A DNA stretch of 64,000 bases, from positions 62,001 through 126,000 of the forward strand of contig JACJZG010000010.1 in NCBI GenBank assembly GCA_020635715.1, in the 5' to 3' direction. Source of the stretch: Flavobacteriales bacterium (GTDB lineage Bacteria; Bacteroidota; Bacteroidia; Flavobacteriales_F; PHOS-HE28). Of this stretch, positions 25,508 to 35,177 are shown in pieces. The notes beneath the pieces are model-generated. The model saw nothing but the letters and a program-made list of their open reading frames with translations. It made no database searches and was not told where the DNA came from. Both the position numbers and the translations under genes were made by a program. Numbering within the stretch: position 1 is the stretch's first letter; every line of letters begins with the position of its first letter.

Positions 25508-27583
25508 ATGATCCGATCCTTGTTCTTCCTGGCCATGGCCTTGCCATTGAGCGAGCTTTCTGCCCAGGAGTCCTTCCATTGCGGCAACGACGAGACCCAC
25601 CGCATCGGTGCGCCCATCGCCCGTACCGCTGATTTTGCAGCACGTGTGGCCCAGCGTACCCAGGAGCTGGAGTCCTTCACCCGGAACTTCCAGGAGGAAG
25701 GTGAACGTGGCGGCGGTGGTGGCTATGTCATTCCGGTCGTCTTCCACATCATCCACAACAACGGCCCGGAGAACATCAGCGATGCGCAGATCCAGGATGC
25801 CGTGAGGATCCTGAACAATGACTTCAACCGCCTGAACGCGGACTGGGACAACGTGCGGCCTCAGTTCCAGGACATCGTGGCGGACATCGGGATCGAATTC
25901 CGCCTGGCCACCAAGGATCCGCAGGGGAACTGCACGAACGGGATCACGCGCACCGTATCGCCGCTCACCAATGCGGGCGACGACCAGATGAAGGCACTGA
26001 TCTCATGGCCGCGCAACCGTTACATGCAGGTATGGGTGGCGGCCTCTGCGGATGGTGCTGCTGGATACACCTTCCGGCCGGGAACGGCGGATTGGATACC
26101 GGAAGAGGACGGGATCGTGATACAGCACACCTACGTCGGGGCCATCGGCACCTCATCGACCGGTCGCTCCCGTGCGCTGACCCATGAGGTGGGCCACTGG
26201 TTGAACCTGGCCCATACCTGGGGCAACAGCAACAACCCAGGGCTTGATTCCAATTGCAATGAGGACGATGGTGTTTCGGACACGCCGAACACACGTGGCT
26301 GGACCAGTTGCACGTTGAACGGCGCCAGCTGCGGATCGGCGCTTGACAATGTGGAGAACTACATGGAGTATTCGTACTGCTCCAAGATGTTCACCGAGGG
26401 ACAGAAGACACGCATGATCGCGGCGCTGAACTCGAACACGGCCCAGCGCAACCAATTATGGCAGACGAACACCCTGATCAATTCCGGGGTGAACGGCAAT
26501 GCGACGCTGTGCGCTGCACGGTTCTCGGTCAACCGTCGGGAGATCTGCGCGGGCAGTTCGGTCGTGTACACCGATGAGAGCTACCACAACGTCACCTCGC
26601 GCACCTGGACCTTCCCTGGCGGAGAGCCTGCGACCAGCGACGCAGCCTTCGTTTCGGTGTATTACCCGGAGGGCGGCACCTACGCTGTGACCCTCACCGC
26701 CACCGATGGTTCGAACCTGGTATCCACCACGGAGCAGAACGTGATCACGGTGCTGAGCAACCCCGGCCAGGCTCCACCGCTTGTTGAGAGCTTCGAATCG
26801 GCGTCCCAGCCGGATGATCTGGGTTGGACCGTGGTGAACAACGACGGGGATAATGGTTACACGATCACGAGTTCCGCGGCATACACCGGCTCAAAGAGCG
26901 TGCGTATCCTGAATAACCTCAGCATGGCCGGGCGACTCGACCAGCTGGTCACACCTACGTTCGACATGAGCGGAGTATCCGACATCGTACTGAGTTTCCG
27001 CTACGCGTACGCGCGACGGACCACCACCAGTGCGGACCAGCTCCGGATCTTCGTGAGCAACAACTGTGGTGAGAACTGGAGCCTTCGCGGGCAGCTCTTC
27101 GGCACCAGCGACCTGAACACGGGTGGCATCGTGACCGGCAACTTCATACCGAACGGCCCGGCGCAATGGGGCTACAAGGAGATCCTGACGATCAACAGCA
27201 GCTTCCAGGTCAGTGACATGCGGATCCGCTTCGACTTCTTCAGCGATGGCGGCAACAACCTATATCTGGACGACATCAACCTGAACGGAACACCGGTGAA
27301 CGTGGGCCTGGTGGAGCTGGGTGAGGACGTTTCCGGCGCCGTAGTGGTCCCGAACCCGACCACCGCGAACGCTGATCTGCGCCTTCGGATGGGCACTACT
27401 GATCGGGTCCGGTTGGAACTCCTTGACGTAACGGGCCGGGTGCTTTCCACCTTCCATGAAGGTACGCTGACCGCTGGCGACCAACGCATCGCCATCCCTG
27501 TGGCCGAGCGGGCCAGCGGGATCTACTTTGTACGCGTCACCACTTCCGAAGGCATCCGTACGGTGCGTGTGGTGAGGGAATAG
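25508..27583 (+). CDS. M43 (pappalysin-like) metalloprotease with PKD-like, adhesive and T9SS domains
   Basis: 691 aa from the ATG at 25508 (signal peptide MIRSLFFLAMALPLSELSAQ). The protease domain has the zinc motif HEVGHWLNLAH at about 226-236 and the Met-turn VENYMEY. A PKD-like domain follows at ~340-420 (YTDESYHNVTSRTWTFPGGEP). A choice-of-anchor J/MAM-like domain is at ~425-595 (VESFESASQPDDLGW ... NLYLDDINLNG). The T9SS sorting domain is at ~610-691 (VVVPNPTTANADLRL ... ERASGIYFVRVTT). It is a secreted or surface protease. The frame is open further upstream but without signal-peptide sense. A weak -7-like TATTTTTA is at 25462-25469. Confidence 0.92.
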   Translation: MIRSLFFLAMALPLSELSAQESFHCGNDETHRIGAPIARTADFAARVAQRTQELESFTRNFQEEGERGGGGGYVIPVVFHIIHNNGPENISDAQIQDAVRILNNDFNRLNADWDNVRPQFQDIVADIGIEFRLATKDPQGNCTNGITRTVSPLTNAGDDQMKALISWPRNRYMQVWVAASADGAAGYTFRPGTADWIPEEDGIVIQHTYVGAIGTSSTGRSRALTHEVGHWLNLAHTWGNSNNPGLDSNCNEDDGVSDTPNTRGWTSCTLNGASCGSALDNVENYMEYSYCSKMFTEGQKTRMIAALNSNTAQRNQLWQTNTLINSGVNGNATLCAARFSVNRREICAGSSVVYTDESYHNVTSRTWTFPGGEPATSDAAFVSVYYPEGGTYAVTLTATDGSNLVSTTEQNVITVLSNPGQAPPLVESFESASQPDDLGWTVVNNDGDNGYTITSSAAYTGSKSVRILNNLSMAGRLDQLVTPTFDMSGVSDIVLSFRYAYARRTTTSADQLRIFVSNNCGENWSLRGQLFGTSDLNTGGIVTGNFIPNGPAQWGYKEILTINSSFQVSDMRIRFDFFSDGGNNLYLDDINLNGTPVNVGLVELGEDVSGAVVVPNPTTANADLRLRMGTTDRVRLELLDVTGRVLSTFHEGTLTAGDQRIAIPVAERASGIYFVRVTTSEGIRTVRVVRE

Positions 27584-27605
27584 GACCACACCCTATTGAA
27601 CGAGT

Positions 27606-27634
27606 GAGCCCCGGTAAGTGCCGGGGCTCGTTCG
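27606..27634. terminator. Terminator downstream of the M43 protease gene
   Basis: Perfect 9-bp stem GAGCCCCGG (27606-27614) / 27621-27629 around TAAGTG, followed by GTTCGTTC. It lies between convergent genes and may serve both. Confidence 0.7.
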
Positions 27635-27650
27635 TTCACCCCGTTCGCGA

Positions 27651-28100
27651 TCACTCCTTGAAGCCGACCATGATGGCCACGCATCCCACGTGCACCATGG
27701 AGGAGGAGCCTTTATTGGGCACCCAGACCACCACCTTCATCGGCACGGTGCTGCCCGCCTTCAGGTCGAAGAACTTCTTGGGTTCATCCGCCAGGCTCTC
27801 GAACACGATCTTGTTGTTCTCGTCCACGAGCTTCCAGTTCACCTCACCGAGGATCGGGTGGGTGCAGACCATCACCCGGTACTCCTGGCCGCTGTAGAAG
27901 GTCAGGTTCACCTCGGCCTCCTCGCCCGGGGCGAGTTGGGCCGCGTTGAAGGTCTCGTTGAACTTGTATGGTGCGAGTTCAGGAACACACTTGTTCTTGG
28001 CGAAGCTCCGGCATTGGGCCGAGGCGGAGAGGCCTCCTGCAACAGCGCAAACCAGCAGGGCCGAACGAACGAACAGGCTTGGGGATAGCATGTTACGCAT
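27651..28100 (-). CDS. Exported protein of unknown function
   Basis: 149 aa with a clear signal peptide (VAGGLSASAQ). The mature part contains CRSFAKNKCVPELAPYKF, then a beta-rich region (EVNLTFYSGQEYRVMVCTHP, WKLVDENNKIVFESL, TVPMKVVVWVPN). It looks like a small periplasmic or surface beta-sandwich with three or four cysteines. I do not recognise the family. Its start overlaps the stop of the upstream lipoprotein gene by one base (TGATG), so the two are cotranscribed. Confidence 0.8.
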   Translation of the reverse strand: MRNMLSPSLFVRSALLVCAVAGGLSASAQCRSFAKNKCVPELAPYKFNETFNAAQLAPGEEAEVNLTFYSGQEYRVMVCTHPILGEVNWKLVDENNKIVFESLADEPKKFFDLKAGSTVPMKVVVWVPNKGSSSMVHVGCVAIMVGFKE

Positions 28101-28996
28101 CAGTTGATGTAGGAATTGCGGATGGAGGCGGCCTTGTCGCGGATCGCGGTGAGCTGGTCATCCGTCAGGGTGGCCGGAGGCTCGTTCCCCCCGATGACCG
28201 TTACGCCGTTCTCCTCTGTGGTGGTGGCGCCCGGTTCCGGCGTCTTGATCTCCTTGAACAATTCCTGAAGGGCGGCCAGGTCCCCTTTCACACCGTCCAG
28301 ACGGGCGTCCTCCACACCATAGGAACTGACCAGGGCCACGAGATCATCCAGTGCGTGCTTCTGCTCCGCGATGCGGCGCCGCAGGTCCGGAGTATCGTTC
28401 GTGGTGGTCACCTGGGTGGCCACGTAGAGCCCTTCCACCCAGCCACCGGCGATCATCAATGCACTGATGTTGTCACGGCCGTTCTCCTTCAGGTAGGCAT
28501 CCACATCCCAATAGGTGGTGCTGATGATGTCCAACAGCGCATCGCGGTCGTTCATCTTGGATTGCATCAGTTCCAGGGTGCTGTCGTTGAACGCGTTCGT
28601 GACCCCGAGGCGGTCGGCCAGCTTGCGCGAGCAGGAGGTGTAGAACATGCTCTCCTGCGTATGGTTGAAGACGCTGGCATAGCTCAGGTCCGCACCATAG
28701 ACACCCAGGTTGAGCGCCTGCTGGCTGGCCGCGGTGTACTTGTCGACGTTCTTCACGTCGTTGAGGATCTTGCTGTTGTACTGTGCCCCGGCCTTCTTCA
28801 GCAGTGCCGCTGTCTCCATGGGGGACGGGATGTTGTAGAAGATCTTCTTCGTCTTGGCCATCCGTTCCTCCTTGGTGCTGTCCGTTGCGGTGTCAACGGT
28901 CAACTGGTCCTGTGCGGCAGGTTCACCGCCGCAGCCGGCAAGGGAAGCGGCCACGATGAAAGCGGCCGGCCATAGGTACTTGCGCATCACGCTCAT
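28100..28996 (-). CDS. Predicted lipoprotein, largely alpha-helical, unknown function
   Basis: 298 aa. A lipobox (AASLAGCGG) gives a lipoprotein. The mature region is mostly helical with MAKTKKIFYNIPSPMETAAL, LNLGVYGADLSYASVFNH, YLKENGRDNISALMIAGGWVE and VALVSSYGVEDARLDG. Proteins with this pattern are widespread in Bacteroidota but uncharacterised, as far as I know. ATG at 28996 or 28987. It is coupled to the small exported protein downstream and lies 48 nt upstream (on the same strand) of polA's 3' end region, so the order of transcription is polA then this gene. Confidence 0.82.
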   Translation of the reverse strand: MSVMRKYLWPAAFIVAASLAGCGGEPAAQDQLTVDTATDSTKEERMAKTKKIFYNIPSPMETAALLKKAGAQYNSKILNDVKNVDKYTAASQQALNLGVYGADLSYASVFNHTQESMFYTSCSRKLADRLGVTNAFNDSTLELMQSKMNDRDALLDIISTTYWDVDAYLKENGRDNISALMIAGGWVEGLYVATQVTTTNDTPDLRRRIAEQKHALDDLVALVSSYGVEDARLDGVKGDLAALQELFKEIKTPEPGATTTEENGVTVIGGNEPPATLTDDQLTAIRDKAASIRNSYIN

Positions 28997-29044
28997 GGGT
29001 TGATGGAGAGTCGGCTGTAAAGGTCCCGATAGCGGATGGGGCGA

Positions 29045-31897
29045 TCAGTGCGCCTCCAGCCAGTTTTTCCCCACGCCCATGTCAACAACCAACGGTACCG
29101 CAAGCTCCATCGCGCCCTGCATGCGATCACGCACGAGCGTCTTCAGTTCGTCCAGTTCATCATTGAAGGCATCGAACACGAGTTCGTCATGCACCTGCAG
29201 CAACAGCTTGCTGCGCATGTCCTTCCGACGGAGGTCCGCATGCACGTTGACCATGGCGACCTTGATGATGTCCGCGGCCGTGCCCTGCATGGGCGCGTTG
29301 ATGGCGATGCGCTCGGCCTGTGCCCGCACCGTGTTGTTGCCGCTGGTGATGTCCGGCAGGTAGCGGCGGCGGCCCATGAGGGTTTTGATGTATCCATGCG
29401 TGCGGCAGAAGCCGATGGTCTCATCCATGTAGTTGCGGACACCTGGGAACTGGGCGAAGTAATCATCGATGATCTGCTTGGCCTCGGCGCGGGGAATGGC
29501 CAGGGTCTGGCTCAGGCCGAAGGCGCCCTGCCCATAGGCGATGCCGAAGTTCACGGCCTTCGCCCTGCTCCGCTGTTCACGCGTCACTGCGGCGATGTCC
29601 ACATTGAAGACCTTGGCCGCCGTGGCCGCGTGGATGTCCAGTCCATGCCGGAAGGCCTCCTGCATGTTCTTGTCGCCGCTCATGTGCGCGATGATCCGCA
29701 GTTCGATCTGGGAGTAGTCGGCGCTGAGCAACTGGTGGTGTTCATCCCGGGGCACGAAGGCCTTGCGGATCTCCCTTCCCTTCTCGGTGCGGATGGGGAT
29801 GTTCTGCAGGTTGGGGTCGTTGCTGGCGAGCCGGCCCGTGGCCGCCACCGTTTGCAGGTAGCTGGTATGCACGCGATGCGTCGTCGGATCGGCCGCTTCG
29901 GGAAGGGTATCCACGTAGGTGCCCTTCAGCTTGCGCAGGCTGCGGTAATCCAGGATCAGGGGGATCACCGGATGGGCGCCGCTCATCGCCTGCAGGATGT
30001 CCTCACTGGTCTGGTACTGCCCGGTCTTCGCCGTCTTCTTCACCTTGTCACCACCGAGTTTGAGGGTCTCGAAGAGCACATCACCGAGCTGCTTCGGACT
30101 ATCGATGTTGAAGGGCACACCGGATGCCGCGTGGATCTCCTCCTGAAGACGTGTCAGGTCGGCCCCCAGTTCTTCGCTGAACTGCTTCAGCGCCGGGATG
30201 TCGATGCGGATGCCCTCCGTCTCCATGTCCGCGAGCACCTGCACCAGGGGCATCTCCACCGAGTTGAAGAGGTCCGTCACTTCATCCGCGGCCAGGAGGG
30301 GTTCGAACTTCCCGGCGAGCTGCCAGGTGATGTCGGCATCCTCGGCTGCGTATTCCTTCACCTCGGCCACGGGCACATCGCGCATGCTCTTCTGCACCCT
30401 GCCCCTTCCTTTCTCACCGATGAGCGCTTCGATGCTTACTGGCCGATAACCGAGATAAGTCTCGCTCAGGTAGTCCATCCCGTGCTTCTGTTGATCGGGC
30501 TTCAGCAGGAAATGGGCCACCATCGTATCGAACAAGGGGCCTTTCACCTCCACGCCATAGTTCTTCAGCACGCGGATGTCGTACTTGGCGTTCTGCGCCA
30601 CCTTGCCGATGGTCTCGTTCTCCAGGGCGGGCTTGAAGATCTCCACGATGCGCTGGGCCTCCTTCCGGTCAGCGGGAACGGGAACGTAGTACGCTTCATG
30701 TGACTTGAAGCTGAAGGACAGGCCCACGAGTTCGGCGGTCCGTTCGTCCGTACCGGTGGTCTCGGTATCCAAGGCGAAGCGCGGCTGTTTCTTCAACTGC
30801 GCGGCCAGCATGTACATCTTCTCATCGGTATCCTCCAGCAGGTAGCGGTGCTTCACCGTGTCGATGGTGGCGAACTCCTTCATCTCCACGTTGCCGTCCA
30901 CATCGGTCGTTGTACCGAAGAGGTCCACTTGTGCCGGGGCGCCGGCCGGGGTGCCTTTTCGCGACCGGGTTGATCCATTCCCGGGATCTGCTCCGCCGGG
31001 ATCGCTTGGTGCCAGCACCCGGGCCGCCAGCGTCTTGAACTCCAGCTCACTGAAGACCTCCATCACCTTGTCCTTGTCGGGTGGATCGAGGTGGAGCGCA
31101 TCGTGATCGAGCTCTACGGGTGCGTTCACGTTGATGGTCGCGAGCAACTTGCTCATCCGTCCCTGCTCCGCGAACTGGATCACGTTCTCCTTCTGTTTAC
31201 CCTTCAGCTGGTCCACACCCTCGATCACCGCTTCCAGCGATCCGAACTGTTGTACGAGCTTCATCGCGGTCTTCTCGCCGATGCCGGGGATGCCTGGGAT
31301 GTTATCCACAGCATCGCCCATGAGGCCCAGGATATCCTTGACCTGTTCCGGACTGGTCAGCCCTCCCCAGCGTTCGCACACCTCCGTTGGGCCGAGCTTC
31401 TCCGGCGGGTCGCCGCCACGCCCGGGCTTGTACATGATGATACGATCGCTCACCAGCTGCCCGAAGTCCTTGTCCGGTGTGACCATGAAGGTGGTATAGC
31501 CCTCCAGTTCCGCCTTCTTGGCCAGTGTTCCGATCACATCATCCGCCTCGTAGCCGTCGCTTTCGAGGATGGGGATGTTGAGGGCCTCGATGATGCGGCG
31601 GATGTAGGGCAGGTTGCTGCGGATATCATCGGGCATCTCCTCGCGGTTCGCCTTGTAGTCGAGCAGGGTCTCATGTCGTTCGGTGGGCGCGGCGGTATCG
31701 AAGACCACGGCGAGGTGGGTGGGCTTCTCCCGTTTGATGAGGTCGAGCAGGGTGGTGGTGAACCCGAACGCCGCGCTGGTATTGAAGCCCTTGCTGTTCA
31801 CCCGTGGAGCGCGGATGAAGCTGAAGTAGGCCCTGTAGATCAGGGCGAAGGCATCAAGGAGGAAGAGGCGACGATCGTCGGTGGGTGGTCCGGACAT
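29045..31897 (-). CDS. polA: DNA polymerase I
   Basis: 950 aa from the ATG at 31897. The N-terminal 5'-3' exonuclease domain carries LFLLDAFALIYRAYF, YEADDVIGTLAKKAE and VDNIPGIPGIGEKTAMKL. The 3'-5' exonuclease domain keeps its DTET motif near residue 376, so proofreading is likely retained. The polymerase domain has motif A LLSADYSQIELRIIAH near 722 and motif C LQVHDELVFDA near 902. The frame continues open for 429 codons upstream, antisense to the FG-GAP gene, and is rejected. TACCTTGC (31909-31902) ends 4 nt before the ATG and is the likely -7 element. Confidence 0.97.
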   Translation of the reverse strand: MSGPPTDDRRLFLLDAFALIYRAYFSFIRAPRVNSKGFNTSAAFGFTTTLLDLIKREKPTHLAVVFDTAAPTERHETLLDYKANREEMPDDIRSNLPYIRRIIEALNIPILESDGYEADDVIGTLAKKAELEGYTTFMVTPDKDFGQLVSDRIIMYKPGRGGDPPEKLGPTEVCERWGGLTSPEQVKDILGLMGDAVDNIPGIPGIGEKTAMKLVQQFGSLEAVIEGVDQLKGKQKENVIQFAEQGRMSKLLATINVNAPVELDHDALHLDPPDKDKVMEVFSELEFKTLAARVLAPSDPGGADPGNGSTRSRKGTPAGAPAQVDLFGTTTDVDGNVEMKEFATIDTVKHRYLLEDTDEKMYMLAAQLKKQPRFALDTETTGTDERTAELVGLSFSFKSHEAYYVPVPADRKEAQRIVEIFKPALENETIGKVAQNAKYDIRVLKNYGVEVKGPLFDTMVAHFLLKPDQQKHGMDYLSETYLGYRPVSIEALIGEKGRGRVQKSMRDVPVAEVKEYAAEDADITWQLAGKFEPLLAADEVTDLFNSVEMPLVQVLADMETEGIRIDIPALKQFSEELGADLTRLQEEIHAASGVPFNIDSPKQLGDVLFETLKLGGDKVKKTAKTGQYQTSEDILQAMSGAHPVIPLILDYRSLRKLKGTYVDTLPEAADPTTHRVHTSYLQTVAATGRLASNDPNLQNIPIRTEKGREIRKAFVPRDEHHQLLSADYSQIELRIIAHMSGDKNMQEAFRHGLDIHAATAAKVFNVDIAAVTREQRSRAKAVNFGIAYGQGAFGLSQTLAIPRAEAKQIIDDYFAQFPGVRNYMDETIGFCRTHGYIKTLMGRRRYLPDITSGNNTVRAQAERIAINAPMQGTAADIIKVAMVNVHADLRRKDMRSKLLLQVHDELVFDAFNDELDELKTLVRDRMQGAMELAVPLVVDMGVGKNWLEAH

Positions 31898-31901
31898 GGT
31901 G

Positions 31902-31909
31902 GCAAGGTA
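31902..31909 (-). promoter_or_regulatory. Putative -7 element of polA
   Basis: TACCTTGC on the minus strand, a variant of TAnnTTTG, 4 nt before the polA ATG, again implying a leaderless mRNA. Confidence 0.35.
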
Positions 31910-32043
31910 GCCAGCCGGCAGAGCAGACACGCCCGGGTTACGCATGGCACTCGCGAATGGTTGGGTATCACCAGGGCGCGTCAGCGTTCCAAGCGAAGGC
32001 GTTCCCTGCCCGGCGCGGGAAAGAGCCGGCCATGAGCTACCGC

Positions 32044-32051
32044 TATATTTG
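32044..32051 (+). promoter_or_regulatory. -7 promoter element of the FG-GAP cargo gene
   Basis: Exact TATATTTG, 29 nt before the ATG at 32081. Confidence 0.5.
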
Positions 32052-32080
32052 ATCCACCTGCAACGAACAACGGAACGACC

Positions 32081-34072
32081 ATGAAGAAACACATACTCGC
32101 TATTGCGCTCCTTAGCTGCGCGACCTGGGCAAAAGGCCAGGACCAATGTTCCACGGCCATACCCATCACCACGGGTGCGCATACCGTGGGTGCCGTGATC
32201 GGCACGCCGCCTGCGTTGAATTGCAATGGCGGACAGGTGGCCGGCAATGCCATCTGGTTCTCCTACACACCTTCCTCCAACACCGGGATCACCATTACCA
32301 GCGACCTGGTCGAGAACACCGGCGGCGATACACGGGTGAGCGTGTTGATCGGCGGTTGCTCCAACCTTTCGTGCTACGCTTGGGATGACGATGGTGGTTC
32401 CATCGGCAATGGTTACCTGTCCATTTGCAGCTTCAACGCGGTGGCGGGTATCACCTATTACATCGCGTGGGATGACCGGTGGAGCGGCGCCGGTTTCACC
32501 TTCCAGCTGAACGAAGGTCCCGTGATGGTCCCCAGCATCAACTTCACCTCCACTTCGAATCCCACGCAGGGAAGTGTTCTGGCGGCTGTGGACATGAACA
32601 ACGACCAACTGGATGACATCGTGACCGTACAGGACGACCGGATCCATCTGCATATTCAGCAACCTGGAGGCGGCTTCGTGGTGAACACCATCCTCACCAC
32701 GACGGTGGAGAACTCTCCAAGCTGGAGCCTGTGTGCGGGGGACCTGAACGACGATGGGTACAACGACCTGCTTTACGGCGGGGGCCAGGGCGTGACCATG
32801 ATGCTGACCAGCGGCGACGGGACCGCCTTCAATGAGGTGTCCTATCCGGAATATGTGTTCAGCCAGCGCTCGAACATGATCGACATCAACAACGACGGTC
32901 TGTTGGACGCCTTCGTCTGCCATGACGTGGACCCCAACGTGTTCTACATCAACAATGGCGACGGGACGTTGACGTACAACCAAGGCGGACTTGGCGATAA
33001 CCTGGACGGGGGCAACTACGGTTCCATCTGGGTCGACTTCGACAACGATCGGGACATGGACCTCTTCATCGCGAAGTGCCGCGGTGGTGAATCGCTCGCG
33101 GCGATCGACCAGATGCATCGCAACAACGGGGATGGCACCTTCACGGAGATCGCCGCCTCGATCGGTCTGGCGAACGGCTTCCACCAGAGCTGGTCAAGCG
33201 CATGGGGGGATTACGATCATGATGGTGACCTGGACGTGGTGGTCGGTGCAAGCTCCACCGCCTTCGGCAGCCACAAGGTCTTCCGGAACGATGACGGGAT
33301 CTTCACGGATGTGACCGTTGGCTCGGGTATGGAGAACAACACCGGCACGAGCACGGAATGGACCACCCACGACTTCAACAACGACGGCTGGCTGGACATC
33401 CTGGGCGGTGGATCCGTATTCATGGGCACCGGACCGCTCACATTCGAATGGGCCACGAACGCGGGTAATCATGCGGTTGGCGACCTGAATAACGATGGTT
33501 ACCTGGACCTGCTTTCCACCAATGCCGTGCGTTACAACAATGGTGGCCCCAACAACTGGCTCCGCATCAACCCCGTGGGTATGGTGAGCAACGGGAACGC
33601 GATCGGCACCCGCATCATCGTCACCACCCCTCTGGGCCAGCAGATCCGGGAGATCCGGAGCGGCGATGGCTTCCGTTATATGAGCAGCCTGATGGCCCAC
33701 TTCGGCCTCGGCCAGGATACGGAGATCAGCGAAGTGCGCCTGCTCTGGCCTTCTGGTCTCACCACCGTCCTGACCGACGTGGAAGTGAACACCACCATCA
33801 CCGTGGTCGAGAGCATCAGTACGGGCGCGGCGGATGTCGCTTCAGACCGTCTGTTCTCCGTTTACCCGAACCCGGCCACCGATCGCCTGTCCCTGGCGAT
33901 CAACGCGCAGGACGTGGTGAACCACACCGTGATCGATGCGATGGGTCGGGTCGTTCTGCAGGGCCGCACGATCAACATGGGCATCGACATCAGCGGATTA
34001 GCGCCCGGCATGTACACGATCCGCGTCACCGGTGACGGCGGCGAGCGCACCGCCCGCTTCACGAAGGAGTGA
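32081..34072 (+). CDS. FG-GAP/VCBS repeat protein with ASPIC/UnbV and T9SS domains
   Basis: 663 aa. The signal peptide ends at AKGQ. An N-terminal beta-sandwich (~20-150; CSTAIPITTGAHTVGAVIG, AGITYYIAWDDRWSGAGFTF) precedes FG-GAP/VCBS repeats with DxDxDG-type calcium loops (DLNDDGYNDLLYGG, DINNDGLLDAF, DYDHDGDLDVVVGAS, DLNNDGYLDLL). Then comes an ASPIC/UnbV-like region (NAIGTRIIVTTPLGQQ, VRLLWPSGLTT) and a T9SS sorting domain (FSVYPNPATDRLSLA ... LAPGMYTIRV). It is probably a surface-exposed, calcium-stabilised propeller. It is divergent from polA and ends in a very long hairpin. Confidence 0.92.
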   Translation: MKKHILAIALLSCATWAKGQDQCSTAIPITTGAHTVGAVIGTPPALNCNGGQVAGNAIWFSYTPSSNTGITITSDLVENTGGDTRVSVLIGGCSNLSCYAWDDDGGSIGNGYLSICSFNAVAGITYYIAWDDRWSGAGFTFQLNEGPVMVPSINFTSTSNPTQGSVLAAVDMNNDQLDDIVTVQDDRIHLHIQQPGGGFVVNTILTTTVENSPSWSLCAGDLNDDGYNDLLYGGGQGVTMMLTSGDGTAFNEVSYPEYVFSQRSNMIDINNDGLLDAFVCHDVDPNVFYINNGDGTLTYNQGGLGDNLDGGNYGSIWVDFDNDRDMDLFIAKCRGGESLAAIDQMHRNNGDGTFTEIAASIGLANGFHQSWSSAWGDYDHDGDLDVVVGASSTAFGSHKVFRNDDGIFTDVTVGSGMENNTGTSTEWTTHDFNNDGWLDILGGGSVFMGTGPLTFEWATNAGNHAVGDLNNDGYLDLLSTNAVRYNNGGPNNWLRINPVGMVSNGNAIGTRIIVTTPLGQQIREIRSGDGFRYMSSLMAHFGLGQDTEISEVRLLWPSGLTTVLTDVEVNTTITVVESISTGAADVASDRLFSVYPNPATDRLSLAINAQDVVNHTVIDAMGRVVLQGRTINMGIDISGLAPGMYTIRVTGDGGERTARFTKE

Positions 34073-34077
34073 TGCTG

Positions 34078-34127
34078 ATATGACAAGGGGGCGTTCGATC
34101 ATTGGATCGGACGCCCCCTTGTCATAT
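34078..34127. terminator. Long hairpin, probable bidirectional terminator
   Basis: 23-bp stem with a single T/C difference (a G-U wobble in RNA) and an ATTG loop: ATATGACAAGGGGGCGT... (34078-34100) pairs with 34105-34127. It sits between convergent genes. No T-run follows in either direction, but the stem is unusually long. Confidence 0.6.
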
Positions 34128-34160
34128 GCGAGGGTGATGGTCCTGCAAGACGGCGTAAGC

Positions 34161-35177
34161 CTACCGTTCCTTCCACACCACCTCGAGCACCGTGCGGCCC
34201 ACGGCATCCAGGCTGCCCCGGTCGATCACGTCCATGGAATCATCATGCGTATGCCAGTAAGGCCCGAAGGCTTGTGTGGCCGGATCGAACTCAATGATGT
34301 CGATCGTAGGGATGCGCAGGACCTTGTTCACCGGAATGTGGTCATCGATCCCCACGAAGTACTTCGTCTCCTGAACGAAGCGATCACCAAGGCCGAGCGC
34401 GGCGGCCGTCTTCCAGACCTTGCGCACGATGGCCGGGGCGTATTGCATGCTTAGTGCTTCCTGGTAGAAGAGAGCGTCCCGAGCTCCCACCATGTCCAGC
34501 AGGATGCCGAAGCGGGCCTTGTAGCCTGGCACATGTGGATTCTTCACCCAGTACTGCGAACCCAGGCACCAGGTGTCGATGCTGCGTTCATCCATGGTCA
34601 TGGCTCCACTGGGCTGGCCATGGTCCTCCACATCGGTCAAGAGGATGTCCACCCCCGGGCCATGCTCCTTGGCGGCCAGGTGACGGGCGATCTCCAGCAG
34701 CACCGCCACCCCGCTGCCACCATCATTGGCTCCATCGATCGGCTCATTGGTGCGCTGGTCGCCCTTATCCGCGAACGGTCGGGTATCCCAATGGGCGAGC
34801 AACAGGATGCGGTCCTGACGGTCGGGATGGAAGCGGCCGATGATGTTCCGCAGGGGCAGCCGTTCGTTGTTGTAGCTGATGACCGTACCCGTCTGCTCGA
34901 TCACCTCCGCCCCGGAATCCTTCAGGCGTTGCACCAAACGATCACCACAAGCCTGGTGCGACCGCGTGCCCGGGACGCGGGGACCGAAGGCCACCTGCTC
35001 CGCCACATAGGCATAGGCGCTGTCGGCATTAAAGACCGGGGTGGCGGGAAGCTCCTGTAAGGCCGGCTCGTGGACCACCGGCGTGGTCTCGGGTGGTTCG
35101 CTCCCGCAGGCGGTGAGCAAGAGGATGATGGGCAGGATCGTGGACCCTGGCTGCCGTGCGTTCAACTGCGTGACCAT
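34161..35177 (-). CDS. M28-family peptidase / glutaminyl-peptide cyclotransferase-like lipoprotein
   Basis: 338 aa with a lipobox (LLLTACGSE). The zinc-dependent core shows LLLAHWDTRPFAD, GANDGGSGVAVLLEIAR, LLTDVEDHGQP and a C-terminal PYWHTHDDSMDVI. This is the metal-ligand order of M28 peptidases and glutaminyl cyclases. VDILLTDVEDHGQPSGAM and the WCLGSQYW segment are closest to the cyclase-like branch, but activity cannot be assigned. The start overlaps the cysS 3' end by 16 nt, so it is cotranscribed with cysS. Confidence 0.9.
   Translation of the reverse strand: MVTQLNARQPGSTILPIILLLTACGSEPPETTPVVHEPALQELPATPVFNADSAYAYVAEQVAFGPRVPGTRSHQACGDRLVQRLKDSGAEVIEQTGTVISYNNERLPLRNIIGRFHPDRQDRILLLAHWDTRPFADKGDQRTNEPIDGANDGGSGVAVLLEIARHLAAKEHGPGVDILLTDVEDHGQPSGAMTMDERSIDTWCLGSQYWVKNPHVPGYKARFGILLDMVGARDALFYQEALSMQYAPAIVRKVWKTAAALGLGDRFVQETKYFVGIDDHIPVNKVLRIPTIDIIEFDPATQAFGPYWHTHDDSMDVIDRGSLDAVGRTVLEVVWKER

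Noticed and set aside
31898..33184. Upstream extension of polA by 429 codons
   Set aside because: Runs antisense through the FG-GAP gene; PolA family N-terminus and a -7-like element both place the start at 31,897.
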